From positions 5,957,001 through 6,021,000 of the forward strand of contig NZ_JAQFIL010000001.1 in assembly GCF_029504655.1 (NCBI RefSeq): a DNA stretch of 64,000 nucleotides. Reading direction: 5' to 3'. The stretch is from Catalinimonas alkaloidigena (lineage in GTDB: Bacteria; Bacteroidota; Bacteroidia; Cytophagales; Cyclobacteriaceae). Both the position numbers and the translations under genes were made by a program. The notes beneath the pieces were generated by a model, which worked only from the letters and a program-made list of their open reading frames with translations, did no database searches and had not been told where the DNA came from. Within the stretch, counting starts at the first letter, position 1. Each line of letters opens with the position of its first letter. Of the stretch, positions 9,178-17,831 are shown piece after piece.

Positions 9178-9392
9178 ATGAAATGTTATTAGTAGGAGTT
9201 AAGCGTCTTTCTAATAACTTACGGTACGCATTTTCTATTCTTTTTCTCTAAAAGTTTAAATCACTGTCCTATTTTTGGGGTCCATTATATAATGCTGCTT
9301 AAATGTTGGCAAAGAATTAAACCAATATAGCATAGAAGTAACTGATAGGGATCTATAACTTATCAGGGTTGGGAAAGTAAAACCACATAAGA

Positions 9393-9827
9393 TTATCGCT
9401 GACTGTGTAGCACATCTTTAAGTTTAAAATTTTTATTCAAGTATTTCATATTGAGCTCTATCTTATCATCACCCTGGGTAAGCCAATTTTGCAGTTTATC
9501 TCCTTTTTTGCCTACTCTTAGCATTTCTAATAATGTCTTATGGGGAGAGTAGCAATGATGTAAACCCGCATGTACCACTACCCAGTCAAAATGGTCAGTA
9601 GCAAATGTTATATTTTCAGCATCCTGAAAGCTCCACTGATAAGGTTCAAATTCGTTACCTTTCATTCTGCTATCAAGATTTGAAATGGTTACATTTTGAA
9701 ACCCAAGGCTATTAAAAACTTCTTTATCATAAGTGCCTGCACAAATGACTAATATACTGTTTTTTTCTGAGAGTAGTTTATCATTGATCGCGCTTTTAAT
9801 GATCTTATAGTAAATCTTATCTTTCAT
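9393..9827 (-). pseudogene. SAM-dependent methyltransferase, internally deleted
   Basis: The 144-aa frame begins like a class I methyltransferase of the exopolysaccharide type: motif I-like ILVICAGTYDKEVF, then LDSRM, then FDWVVVHAGLHHCYSPHKTLLEMLRVGKKG. After GKKG the sequence jumps to DKLQNWLTQGDDKIELNMKYL, without the strands and helices that normally follow the 'RV.KKG' step. Relatives are usually about twice this length. An internal in-frame deletion is the simplest explanation. It lies between GT4 and the IS insertion, 18 bases after the GT4 gene, and is probably a dead member of the exopolysaccharide operon. A short functional form cannot be excluded. Confidence 0.55.
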
Positions 9828-9844
9828 TATATACTAATTTGAAT

Positions 9845-10942
9845 TTATATTTCATTGCGTACCACGCCTGATAAAATCTTGATGATATTCTCACCAAAAT
9901 TATCTACTGTAAATGTCTTGGAAGCATAGGCAGAGTTCCATTTGCTCATTTCAACCAGAGATGGAAGATTAGCTGTTATTCTTTTTAAAGTTTCTGATAA
10001 ACATACCGGATCACGCTTTTTCACAAAAAATCCATTTTTCTCTGATACCACATCCGGAATCCCCCCCTGCCTGGTGGTAACGATAATATTTCCACTTGCC
10101 ATAGCTTCCAGAATAGAGATCGGTTGTCCCTCAATTTTATAATATGTGGGCAAAACAAATACATTAGCTTCCAGCAAAAGCTTATATTTCTCCTCTCCTT
10201 GTACCACTCCTAAATAACTAAAAGAGTGAGGATCTAACTTATTCATCTTATTTTCTACCTGTTTTCTGGATTCTTCCTCAAATCTACCTGCCACTTTGGC
10301 TTCAAAATCTATGCCCTCCCTTTGAAGATGATGAAGCGCTTCCAAAAATTCCAGTATTCCTTTTTCTTTCATCAGATTACTTAGATAAACTAACCTTAAT
10401 TTATCAAACTTCTTCTTCTCAAAAGTAATATTATAGAGTTCCGGAAGAGCAAAATTTTGAACAGAATGAATGTTACGAGATAAAACAAAAGGAGTGAAAT
10501 TTTTCTTCAGGCTATCAGAAAGAACAATAGCTCCTGAGGAAGGGCTAATAAGCTTTTTCAAGATTACTTTTTGCCAGGCTGAAGCTAATGCTATGGTTTT
10601 GTACAAATAGTTTCCATGTAAATGGAATACATAAGGTTTCCGCAGCAACTGAGCCATAATTATAAATGGGGTATACTTAAGTACTCCCAAAAATGTCTGG
10701 GCAATAGTAATATAAATTACGTCGTATTTTCTTATTTTGTAGATGTGCCAGTATTTATTTAAAAAAGACAGTACTTTCGTAGTAGAAAAACTTCCGTGTG
10801 AACCCTTTACCAATTTGTATCCTGAAGTATCAATAATTTCATGTTGATAATTTTTCGTATTCATAAATTTTGACAAGGTTTGATTTGCCAATGACTCTCC
10901 GGTAACTGGTTCGGGAAAAGGGCCAATGAGTAAGGGTTTCAT
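9845..10942 (-). CDS. Glycosyltransferase family 4
   Basis: This 365-aa protein has a GT-B fold. The N-terminal half starts with LLIGPFPEPVTGESLANQTL, and the nucleotide-binding C-terminal half contains RLVYLSNLMKEKGILEFLEAL and the E-x7-E region GQPISILEAMASGNIIVTT..GGIPDVV. GT4 enzymes are retaining glycosyltransferases that act on the cytoplasmic side to build the lipid-linked repeat unit. It overlaps the end of the upstream polymerase frame by 104 bases. The ATG at 10942 is supported by the well-conserved LLIGPFPEP start. The donor and acceptor sugars cannot be predicted. Confidence 0.85.
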   Translation of the reverse strand: MKPLLIGPFPEPVTGESLANQTLSKFMNTKNYQHEIIDTSGYKLVKGSHGSFSTTKVLSFLNKYWHIYKIRKYDVIYITIAQTFLGVLKYTPFIIMAQLLRKPYVFHLHGNYLYKTIALASAWQKVILKKLISPSSGAIVLSDSLKKNFTPFVLSRNIHSVQNFALPELYNITFEKKKFDKLRLVYLSNLMKEKGILEFLEALHHLQREGIDFEAKVAGRFEEESRKQVENKMNKLDPHSFSYLGVVQGEEKYKLLLEANVFVLPTYYKIEGQPISILEAMASGNIIVTTRQGGIPDVVSEKNGFFVKKRDPVCLSETLKRITANLPSLVEMSKWNSAYASKTFTVDNFGENIIKILSGVVRNEI

Positions 10943-12164
10943 AACCTCTTTTTTTATAATTTAATACATGATTAATACATATTGCAAATAGTGGTAATTT
11001 AACATAATTAGAAAAAGTAAAACTAATGCCCACAAGCACTACTAATAGGTATAGAATAGTAAATTTGTTAGCATATGTTTTCGCTCTTACGTTATTAATA
11101 AATGCCTTTGATAAAATATATATACAGCTTAAAATAGAGGTAATAATGCCCAATAATCCAAATTTGCACAACACATAAGAAATACCTAAATGAAAAACTT
11201 TAATTTCCATATTTCCTTGATGTGCAATTACAACACTACTATCGCCAGTATTATTCATTGATACATACCCCCCTAATCCTTGACCAAAAAACAATTGAAT
11301 AAAGCTTAAACTACTCTTTTGTACGATAAGGAAAAATTCATAAACTCTCTGAGCTGTAGAAGGGTCTAAAAAGTAAAATGCATAAGAAGGTATTTCAGAC
11401 AGTCGGTTTACTAAATGAAGTGATTTATAATCAAAAGAATTTATTAATAAATAAACTTTATTCAAACCTTCTGAAGTCGATTTAAAATCCTGTAACTTAA
11501 TTTGAAGATTTAAGATCAAAATACCTATCACAAATATTGCTATTGAAACTAAGAATGTTTTTCTATTAAAAATTAGAAAAGATACTAAAATAATTGTTAG
11601 TTGAATGAAAAAAATCTTACCTACAGAGTAAACATAAATTAACACTAGAAAAATAATAATAGCTTTATAATATTTCTGATCTACTATATAGAATAAGAAA
11701 AAAACTAATAATACATTATAATCAAAATAAAAGTTATAAGAGAATAAAAAGCGACACAGGATTATTGGAATAAGAAGAAGTTCAAAAAGAATAAGATATT
11801 GTTTAACAAAAAATGTAATATTCTTTTGCTTTGCCAAAACATAAAATGTAACCGGAATGCAAAGCAAAAAGAAATCGGAGAGCACAAAGATTAGCGGATT
11901 ACCTCGGATTAAACCATATATAAAATAAAGTAATAATATATTTCCACAATAGGTTTTTAAAATACTATAAATAAATTCTTTATAATAAAAAATAAGAAAA
12001 ATTCCTACAAAGCTGTAATTCACATATTTTGCAGCTGTGAATGAATGCAATCCAACAAATTGTAGAGATAAATTAATTAATACAGCCACACATGACTGAA
12101 TCATGATAAAGTATAAAAATTTATTCTCTTTTTTTAATCTAAAGATTGTTGTATTGACTAACAT
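10839..12164 (-). CDS. O-antigen polymerase/ligase-like membrane protein (Wzy type)
   Basis: This 441-aa, very hydrophobic and AT-rich gene encodes about ten or more membrane segments. A large polar loop lies around residues 240-320, including FFGQGLGGYVSMNN, which resembles the 'G.G.' periplasmic-loop pattern of Wzy polymerases. Position within the exopolysaccharide operon (between sulfotransferase and GT4) supports polymerisation of repeat units on the periplasmic side. Its last roughly 35 codons overlap the start of the GT4 gene. The natural end is probably near ...NHVLNYKK, just before an A-run at about 10948-10954, so the tail may be a frameshift product. Base composition is lower in GC than that of wzc and wcaI. 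Confidence 0.65.
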   Translation of the reverse strand: MLVNTTIFRLKKENKFLYFIMIQSCVAVLINLSLQFVGLHSFTAAKYVNYSFVGIFLIFYYKEFIYSILKTYCGNILLLYFIYGLIRGNPLIFVLSDFFLLCIPVTFYVLAKQKNITFFVKQYLILFELLLIPIILCRFLFSYNFYFDYNVLLVFFLFYIVDQKYYKAIIIFLVLIYVYSVGKIFFIQLTIILVSFLIFNRKTFLVSIAIFVIGILILNLQIKLQDFKSTSEGLNKVYLLINSFDYKSLHLVNRLSEIPSYAFYFLDPSTAQRVYEFFLIVQKSSLSFIQLFFGQGLGGYVSMNNTGDSSVVIAHQGNMEIKVFHLGISYVLCKFGLLGIITSILSCIYILSKAFINNVRAKTYANKFTILYLLVVLVGISFTFSNYVKLPLFAICINHVLNYKKRGYETLTHWPFSRTSYRRVIGKSNLVKIYEYEKLST

Positions 12165-12298
12165 AAAACTACAGTAGAGAAATAATTTTTCTTTTCTAAT
12201 TAATTTAAAATGATCTTTATACTAAGTATGATTCATTTATGCTTTTACTAAGCTTTATGGAGAATAAATATGGGTTTTCTCTTTCTTGTAGAATTATG

Positions 12299-13198
12299 TT
12301 AATCCCAAACATTGAGGTTTACTCCAATCAGTTCTGATAAAATTGCATTCCTAGGTTGAAAATACTCTTTGAGCTTATCTTTAAGAGAGTCATCCATTTT
12401 TGGAGGTATAAAATTCTTACTGTTGAACTTTTCAATTTTAGCTCTAATTTTCATTCTTAATGTAAGAGGAAAATATTTGGCAACGCTTACATATTTACCT
12501 GGACTTACTAGCCTAGCAAAAATTTCTGACTTAGCAGCCACTGCAGAATTAACTTTTTCTCGTGTATCAAACTCATACCTTTTACATCCAATTTTTGTTG
12601 CTATTTCATTTAAAATGACGTTTGGATTAGCTTTAAAACTTTCAAATAAAAACACATTAATATTTTCGTTGGGGAATATATCATATACGTTTTTTATATG
12701 TTTAGAATAGTCACTTTTATCCAAATAATTACAATTTGCTTTGGCATGCTTTGATTTAAAATTCTTTCTTTTTGAGAATATTGCTTTATCAATATTTTTC
12801 TCTGATTCCCACCCTCGACTCCTCGCATACCAATACGCAGAATAACATCTTTCTACTGGATTTCTTAATATCATAAATATCTTAACATCTTTATTATGTT
12901 TGTACAACCTTTTCATACTTTCCGGATCATACATGATATCTACATTTTTTGCAAAAAAATACTTACCCTGAATATGTAAATCTTGAAATAAAGTTTTAAA
13001 ATATTTTTCATATTCAATTTGATAGATGGAATCTATCGAAAAGTAACTAAACTCATTTGTTTTATTGTGTGATGGTGATATTATTTCAGGATGTTGCCTT
13101 ATATACTCATTTATTGCAGTAGTTCCAGCTTTTTGTGCACCTATTAGGATTGAGTCTACCTTTCTAATAGTTGTTTTTCTATTAGTGTTCTTATCCAT
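12299..13198 (-). CDS. Sulfotransferase
   Basis: This 299-aa protein has the 5'-phosphosulfate-binding loop GAQKAGTT (about residues 21-28) and the 3'-phosphate-binding segment ILRNPVERCYSAYWY (about 111-125). Both are needed to bind the sulfate donor PAPS. It probably sulfates the exopolysaccharide or its lipid-linked precursor in the cytoplasm. Sulfated polysaccharide is common in marine bacteria. Its start overlaps the end of the flippase gene by 8 bases, so the two are translated together. It is AT-rich like its neighbour, the polymerase. The C-terminal region is of normal length. Confidence 0.85.
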   Translation of the reverse strand: MDKNTNRKTTIRKVDSILIGAQKAGTTAINEYIRQHPEIISPSHNKTNEFSYFSIDSIYQIEYEKYFKTLFQDLHIQGKYFFAKNVDIMYDPESMKRLYKHNKDVKIFMILRNPVERCYSAYWYARSRGWESEKNIDKAIFSKRKNFKSKHAKANCNYLDKSDYSKHIKNVYDIFPNENINVFLFESFKANPNVILNEIATKIGCKRYEFDTREKVNSAVAAKSEIFARLVSPGKYVSVAKYFPLTLRMKIRAKIEKFNSKNFIPPKMDDSLKDKLKEYFQPRNAILSELIGVNLNVWD

Positions 13199-14528
13199 TA
13201 TTTTTAAATATGTTAAATGTTAATATACCTATATTAGTTTTGATATAGATTGCAGAAGAAATATTCCAAATAGTCATACTTACTAGGCTAGCTATAGCAG
13301 CACCTGATATACCATAAATAGGAATTAGCCAAGTATTAAGCAGTACATTGAGGATTGCAGCAACAAAAATAATTTTTTGAAATTGATTCTCATTACCTGT
13401 CATCTGTAAAATATAGCCAACAGAACCACAAATAGAATTTACAAACTGACCTACTACAAGAAGTATTAAGGCCCAATAACCTGAAGTAAATTCTGTACCA
13501 AAGATTCCTAATACATGTTTTGGAAATATTGTAATCAATACTAAAATTGGGCATGATATATAAAAGATCAATTTTGTAGCATGCTGTACCACTCGTTCAA
13601 GCCCTTTAATGTCTTTTGTACTCCACATTTCAGCAAACTTAGGGGCTGCAATACTGTTGATGGCCATTAAACTCACGCTTGTTAAGTTTGAGATTTTTAG
13701 ACATACACTATAAACTCCTACCTCTTCTTCGCTTCTCAAGCCACCTAGCATCAGTGTATCAGTCCATTGCATTATTAAAAACATAGAGTTAGCTAATAGC
13801 ATAGGACTTGCTACCTTTAATAGCTCAACAAAACTAGTATTCTTTACCAAGGTAACAGTAGAATTATTTGACCGGCTATATTTACTTCTCCAAAGTATAA
13901 AACTACCTATGCTTACTAGAATAATAGAGCTAATGTATGCTATAGTAGGTTGAATATCTGAAGGAGATAATAAATACATAGTTAATAGAAAAATACTACC
14001 TCCTAAATAAGGAAAAACTCCTTGTAAGATAGCATACAGTTTTATTTCTTTTATTCCTCTTAGACCTTCTGTATTAATATATAAAAATGTAAAAGGAACA
14101 ATGCCTATTGCGGTAATTCGTAAATGATATTCTAATTGATTATTTCTAAGTATAGCTTCTGCTATCCAGGATGCTGAAAAAAAGACTGTTATGCATATTA
14201 TTAATGAAAAAGGCAAAGCCAACTGTAAAGATTTCGTGTAGATTACCTGTATGGATTTCCAATTTCCTTTTGAAGCATGTTGTGCGACAAAACGTAGTAA
14301 AGCAGTATCCAGCCCTAGTTTACCTAATATGGATGCTATTTGTAATATAGTGAATGATAAGGCAAAGAATCCCATAGCCTCAGCTCCATAGTACTTAGCT
14401 ACAAAAAATGTAAATATGTAAGTACACCCAATTCCCACTATTTTCAGGACAAATGCCACAGCTGAGCCATTTACTAGCTCCTTAAGATCATTGTCCTTAC
14501 CTACTTTGGCTTTCAGTTTCGCCAGCAT
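13191..14528 (-). CDS. Polysaccharide flippase (Wzx/MATE-like)
   Basis: This 445-aa membrane protein has about 12-14 hydrophobic segments and the MVF/MATE-like topology of Wzx translocases. The opening GSAVAFVLKIVGIGCTYIFTFFVAKYYGAEAMGFFAL is typical: a Gly-rich first helix, then 'YG...G.F.L'. It should move lipid-linked repeat units across the inner membrane for Wzy polymerisation. It is 10 bases downstream of the wzc-type gene and overlaps the sulfotransferase gene, so these belong to one transcript, probably driven by the promoter at 17096-17127. Confidence 0.85.
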   Translation of the reverse strand: MLAKLKAKVGKDNDLKELVNGSAVAFVLKIVGIGCTYIFTFFVAKYYGAEAMGFFALSFTILQIASILGKLGLDTALLRFVAQHASKGNWKSIQVIYTKSLQLALPFSLIICITVFFSASWIAEAILRNNQLEYHLRITAIGIVPFTFLYINTEGLRGIKEIKLYAILQGVFPYLGGSIFLLTMYLLSPSDIQPTIAYISSIILVSIGSFILWRSKYSRSNNSTVTLVKNTSFVELLKVASPMLLANSMFLIMQWTDTLMLGGLRSEEEVGVYSVCLKISNLTSVSLMAINSIAAPKFAEMWSTKDIKGLERVVQHATKLIFYISCPILVLITIFPKHVLGIFGTEFTSGYWALILLVVGQFVNSICGSVGYILQMTGNENQFQKIIFVAAILNVLLNTWLIPIYGISGAAIASLVSMTIWNISSAIYIKTNIGILTFNIFKNNG

Positions 14529-14538
14529 TTTATATCTC

Positions 14539-16902
14539 TTATAATCTTACAAAGGCCTTTTTACTTTTGCCCCTATGTTTCCCATTTTGATGATAACTAC
14601 CGTACCCGTACCCATATCCATAAGCAGTTGCGTTTTTCTTTTTGGCATCATTCATCACCACCATAGGATGATTGAGTTTTTTGTTCCGGTATATATCTTC
14701 TACTATGCTCAATTGCTCCTTAAAGGCATAATTATAGCGGACAATATAGAGGGTAGAGTCTATATAGGGCGCCAGGTTAAAGGCATCGGCTACCTGCCCT
14801 ACCGGGGAAGAGTCCAGGATGATATGATCAAAGTCTTTTTTCAGCTCTTCTATCAGTTGCTTTACTTTATCTCCCATCATCAGTTCGGCCGGATTAGGGG
14901 GTATAGGTCCGGAGCCCATGGCATATAAGCCGGGCACTTCGGCTACTGCCTTTGTCAAAGCTACCACACTAAAATCATCACTCACCAGGTAATTTGTAAT
15001 GCCCAATGTATCCTTGAGCCTCAAGTCTTTCATCAGACGGGGCTTGCGCAGGTCAAAGCTGAGAATAATTACTTTTTTTCCTGATAAGGCCAGGCTGGCC
15101 CCCAGATTAATACTAAAGAACGTTTTACCTTCTCCGCTGCGGCTGGAAGTTACCAGTATTACCTTATTTTCCTTACCCAGGGTAGCAAAATGCAGATTAG
15201 CCCGGACCAGCCTGAACATCTCCGCTACTGCCGAATGTTTATCACCCGTTACTACCAGGGCTCCTTTTTCCTCACTATGCATCACTTCTCCCAACACAGG
15301 CACTGCTGTAGCTTTCTCTACGTCTTTTTGCTCATCTACTTTATTATTTAATAGTTCTTTTACATTAATGAGTACAAGAGGGAGTCCAAGACTTGCAAAG
15401 ATCACAGCCAATATAACAATATGCTTCTTAGGACTTATTGGTTCATCGTCTGCTTCTGGGGGGTCAATTATACGAGAGTTAGCGATGGTGGAGGCCTGTG
15501 AGAGGGCTGCTTCTTCTCGCTTGGTCAGCAGGAAAAGATAGAGTTCCTGTTTAATGCTCTGTTGACGATTGATCTCTAGCAACTCTCTTTCCATTAAGGG
15601 AACTTGGCGGATACGTGATTCAAAACGCCCTGAACTGGCCTGGAGATTCTGAAAGGTAATTTCTTTACTATTTTTTATGCTCTTTAGGTTCTCCAAAATA
15701 TTTACACGTAAATTCATCAATTGCTCATTGATGGAGGTCACCATAGGATGATTCGGTTGAGAATTTCGTAATAACTTGACTCTTTCCAATTGAAGTTCAT
15801 TGAATTTAGAGATCAATTCCATTAAACTAGGATCTTCGTTGCTTAAACTAGTTGGTACTAATTCAAATTCGTTATCCATATCCTGAAGGTATTTTTCAAT
15901 TGACCTAAGAACATCAATTTGTATTCTCAATTCTGAGATCTTCTCATTATACTCGCTCGCTTGTTCTAAGTAAAGCTCAGCGTCAGTAGTAACATTAGTC
16001 AACTCATTTCGTCGTTTATAACGCTCAACATCTTTTTCCACATCGGCCAATTCATTAGTAAGATAGCCTAAGCGTTCATCTATAAACTCAATGGTATTGG
16101 TCGCCATTATGTTCTTATCATCTATAGCTTCTATTTTGTATAGTTCTATGAGCTTGGCAAGGATGGCTACCCCCTTCTGAGGCACAGCATCTATCATGCT
16201 GATCCGAAGCACACTAGCGTCATTGTTTACAGGATTGACCACTAGTTTTTCTCTATAATCATCTGCTAATTCACCTATGTCATGAAACTTAATAATGATT
16301 TCTTTTTCCTCCAGCATATTAGGTTGACCTATCAGCGTAAAAGTAGCATAAGGCCTCTTCACTTTTTGTCCCAATTTATAAGGAAAAACATTTATATTCC
16401 CTTCCTCATCCACTTCTTCCAGCTCAAAATTATTGCCCTTAGTCCGCACAATAACACTTTGCTCAAAAGCGGTAGAGTCCAGGTGACTGATGATCGCTTT
16501 TACCGGTGTGCCTTTACCGTACACTTCCACATCCCGCACCTGTCCCTTCACATAATAGGTAGTTTGCAGCCCCAGTTCAGTCAGCACCCGCTCCATCAGA
16601 CTACGGGAGCGTAATATCTCTATCTCATTGTCTATATTTCTGGAGCTCTGAAAGATATTTAAGTCACTCAATACTTCCTCTCCTGAAAAACTCGAGCCTT
16701 TCTCATCCTCTTTGATCAGGATGGTACTGCTTATACTGTATTCCGGTGTAGTATAACGCAGATAAATAAAAGCCAGGAATAAACTGCCCGCTACTCCTAT
16801 TACAAACCAGTACCAGTAGCGTACATACTTACGAATCATCGCTTTTACATCTATAGGCTCAGCTTCTTCCAACTGCCATAATGCGTTTTCCTGCTCCTTC
16901 AT
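14539..16902 (-). CDS. wzc: Wzc-type chain-length tyrosine autokinase
   Basis: This 787-aa protein has the usual order. A Wzz-type domain with the first membrane segment lies at about residues 32-52. A long helical region with GNVR motif (VPLMERELLEINRQQ) follows, then the second membrane segment at about 500-520 and the BY-kinase. Walker A is SSRSGEGKTFF, Walker A' is ILSFDLRKPRL and Walker B is HIILDSSPVG. The tail carries a Tyr cluster (YGYGYGYGSY), the autophosphorylation site. It controls polymer length and export together with a Wza-type porin. No Wza gene is in the window. It is the first gene of the minus-strand operon running through wzx, the sulfotransferase, wzy and GT4. A Bacteroidota-type promoter lies about 190 bases upstream. 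Confidence 0.9.
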   Translation of the reverse strand: MKEQENALWQLEEAEPIDVKAMIRKYVRYWYWFVIGVAGSLFLAFIYLRYTTPEYSISSTILIKEDEKGSSFSGEEVLSDLNIFQSSRNIDNEIEILRSRSLMERVLTELGLQTTYYVKGQVRDVEVYGKGTPVKAIISHLDSTAFEQSVIVRTKGNNFELEEVDEEGNINVFPYKLGQKVKRPYATFTLIGQPNMLEEKEIIIKFHDIGELADDYREKLVVNPVNNDASVLRISMIDAVPQKGVAILAKLIELYKIEAIDDKNIMATNTIEFIDERLGYLTNELADVEKDVERYKRRNELTNVTTDAELYLEQASEYNEKISELRIQIDVLRSIEKYLQDMDNEFELVPTSLSNEDPSLMELISKFNELQLERVKLLRNSQPNHPMVTSINEQLMNLRVNILENLKSIKNSKEITFQNLQASSGRFESRIRQVPLMERELLEINRQQSIKQELYLFLLTKREEAALSQASTIANSRIIDPPEADDEPISPKKHIVILAVIFASLGLPLVLINVKELLNNKVDEQKDVEKATAVPVLGEVMHSEEKGALVVTGDKHSAVAEMFRLVRANLHFATLGKENKVILVTSSRSGEGKTFFSINLGASLALSGKKVIILSFDLRKPRLMKDLRLKDTLGITNYLVSDDFSVVALTKAVAEVPGLYAMGSGPIPPNPAELMMGDKVKQLIEELKKDFDHIILDSSPVGQVADAFNLAPYIDSTLYIVRYNYAFKEQLSIVEDIYRNKKLNHPMVVMNDAKKKNATAYGYGYGYGSYHQNGKHRGKSKKAFVRL

Positions 16903-17095
16903 AGTTCAGCTAAATATTAATGAATATAGGTTGCCGGGGCTTCTCTCCCCACTTTACGAATGCTTAGTGTATTGATTTTAGCTTTTACACCCTGGGGCAT
17001 CCATTGCTACAAAAATCAATACTATAATTTAATTTACTCCGGGTTTGAGATGAAGAAATTGTAAAGTCTCTTAGCTTTTGTTGATTGTCTGATAA

Positions 17096-17127
17096 CAAAT
17101 ATAAGGGTATAGGGTGATTTTTTACAA
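17096..17127 (-). promoter_or_regulatory. Predicted Bacteroidota promoter for the wzc operon
   Basis: On the minus strand, TTG (17125-17127) is followed after 21 bases by TATATTTG (17096-17103), a full match to TAnnTTTG. The spacing is identical to that of the candidate promoter of gatB. It lies about 195 bases upstream of the wzc start. Confidence 0.5.
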
Positions 17128-17204
17128 CAAAAGTGCAACAATTCAGCAATATTATAGCAATTTTTTTAATAATACGGCCTGGGGTAAGTAGAATGTGTAT
17201 ATTC

Positions 17205-17820
17205 CCTACTTATTGTCATCCAACACCGGGTGTCCCGAAAAGGACTTTGTCAGTACCTGTGTGGGTTATGCTTTTGGGCTTTACAAGTTTGAGACCTTGG
17301 ATTGAGACCTTTTAGTGTTTAGTAATTTATCTTAACAGAATTTCATCAGAGCGCTTGTCACTTTTTGCTTCTCCCCGGTACTGCAAGCATAGTCTGGCAA
17401 GTTTCCTTCGCGGCCTGCGAGGCGCGGCCTGCGAGGCGCGGCCGGCTAGGTTGAATGACAGAGAGGAAACATTTCATTCACACCCTCCCAGCCATCCAGG
17501 AGCCAGCGTGGCGCAAGGGCTTTTTTGTCATTTGTAGGAGATACATTCCAAAAAAAGCAAACCACCTTGTAAGCAGCAACATCATTCCTTCTCTTCTCGC
17601 TCTGATCAACCTTCCTGAAGGTCCTGGCAAGATCCTTCCAGGAGGACAGTGAGGGGGTAGTGACTTTAACTGCTGCGCCTTTGCAAGACCTGCTATAGTA
17701 TAGAAATGCATCAAATACACGCCTTCTCTTCTCGCTCTAATCAACCTTCCTGAAAGTTCTGGCAAGGTTCCTTCGCGGCCTGCGAGGCGCGGCCGGCTAG
17801 GCTGAACGACAGAGAGGGGA
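17205..17820. repeat. Palindromic repeat cluster between wzc and wcaI
   Basis: The 929-base gap 16903-17831 holds at least three left arms (GGCAAGTTTCCTTCGCGGCC.. at about 17396, ..GGCAAGATCCTTCCAGGAGGACA at about 17621, ..GGCAAGGTTCCTTCGCGGCC at about 17760) and right-arm pieces (TGTCATCCAACACCGGGTGTCCCGAAAAGGAC at about 17214). A segment (AACCTTCCTGAA.GT.CTGGCAAG) is duplicated about 135 bases apart. I see no gene here. Confidence 0.7.
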
Positions 17821-17831
17821 CAGCAATAATA

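Larger units (their letters stand above)
8269..9269 (-). mobile_element. IS5-family insertion sequence, 1001 bp
   Basis: The ends read GGACAG on the left and CTGTCC on the right, which are inverted repeats. The similarity continues imperfectly inward. The element is flanked by TA on both sides (8267-8268 and 9270-9271), fitting the short target duplication of the IS427 subgroup. It carries two overlapping transposase frames on the minus strand. It lies 6 bases upstream of wzi and in the same direction, so transcription from the IS could run into wzi. Confidence 0.75.

Noticed and set aside
14999..15541. 180-aa plus-strand open frame inside the wzc-type gene
   Set aside because: Antisense to the kinase domain of wzc. 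Composition is that of a shadow frame.
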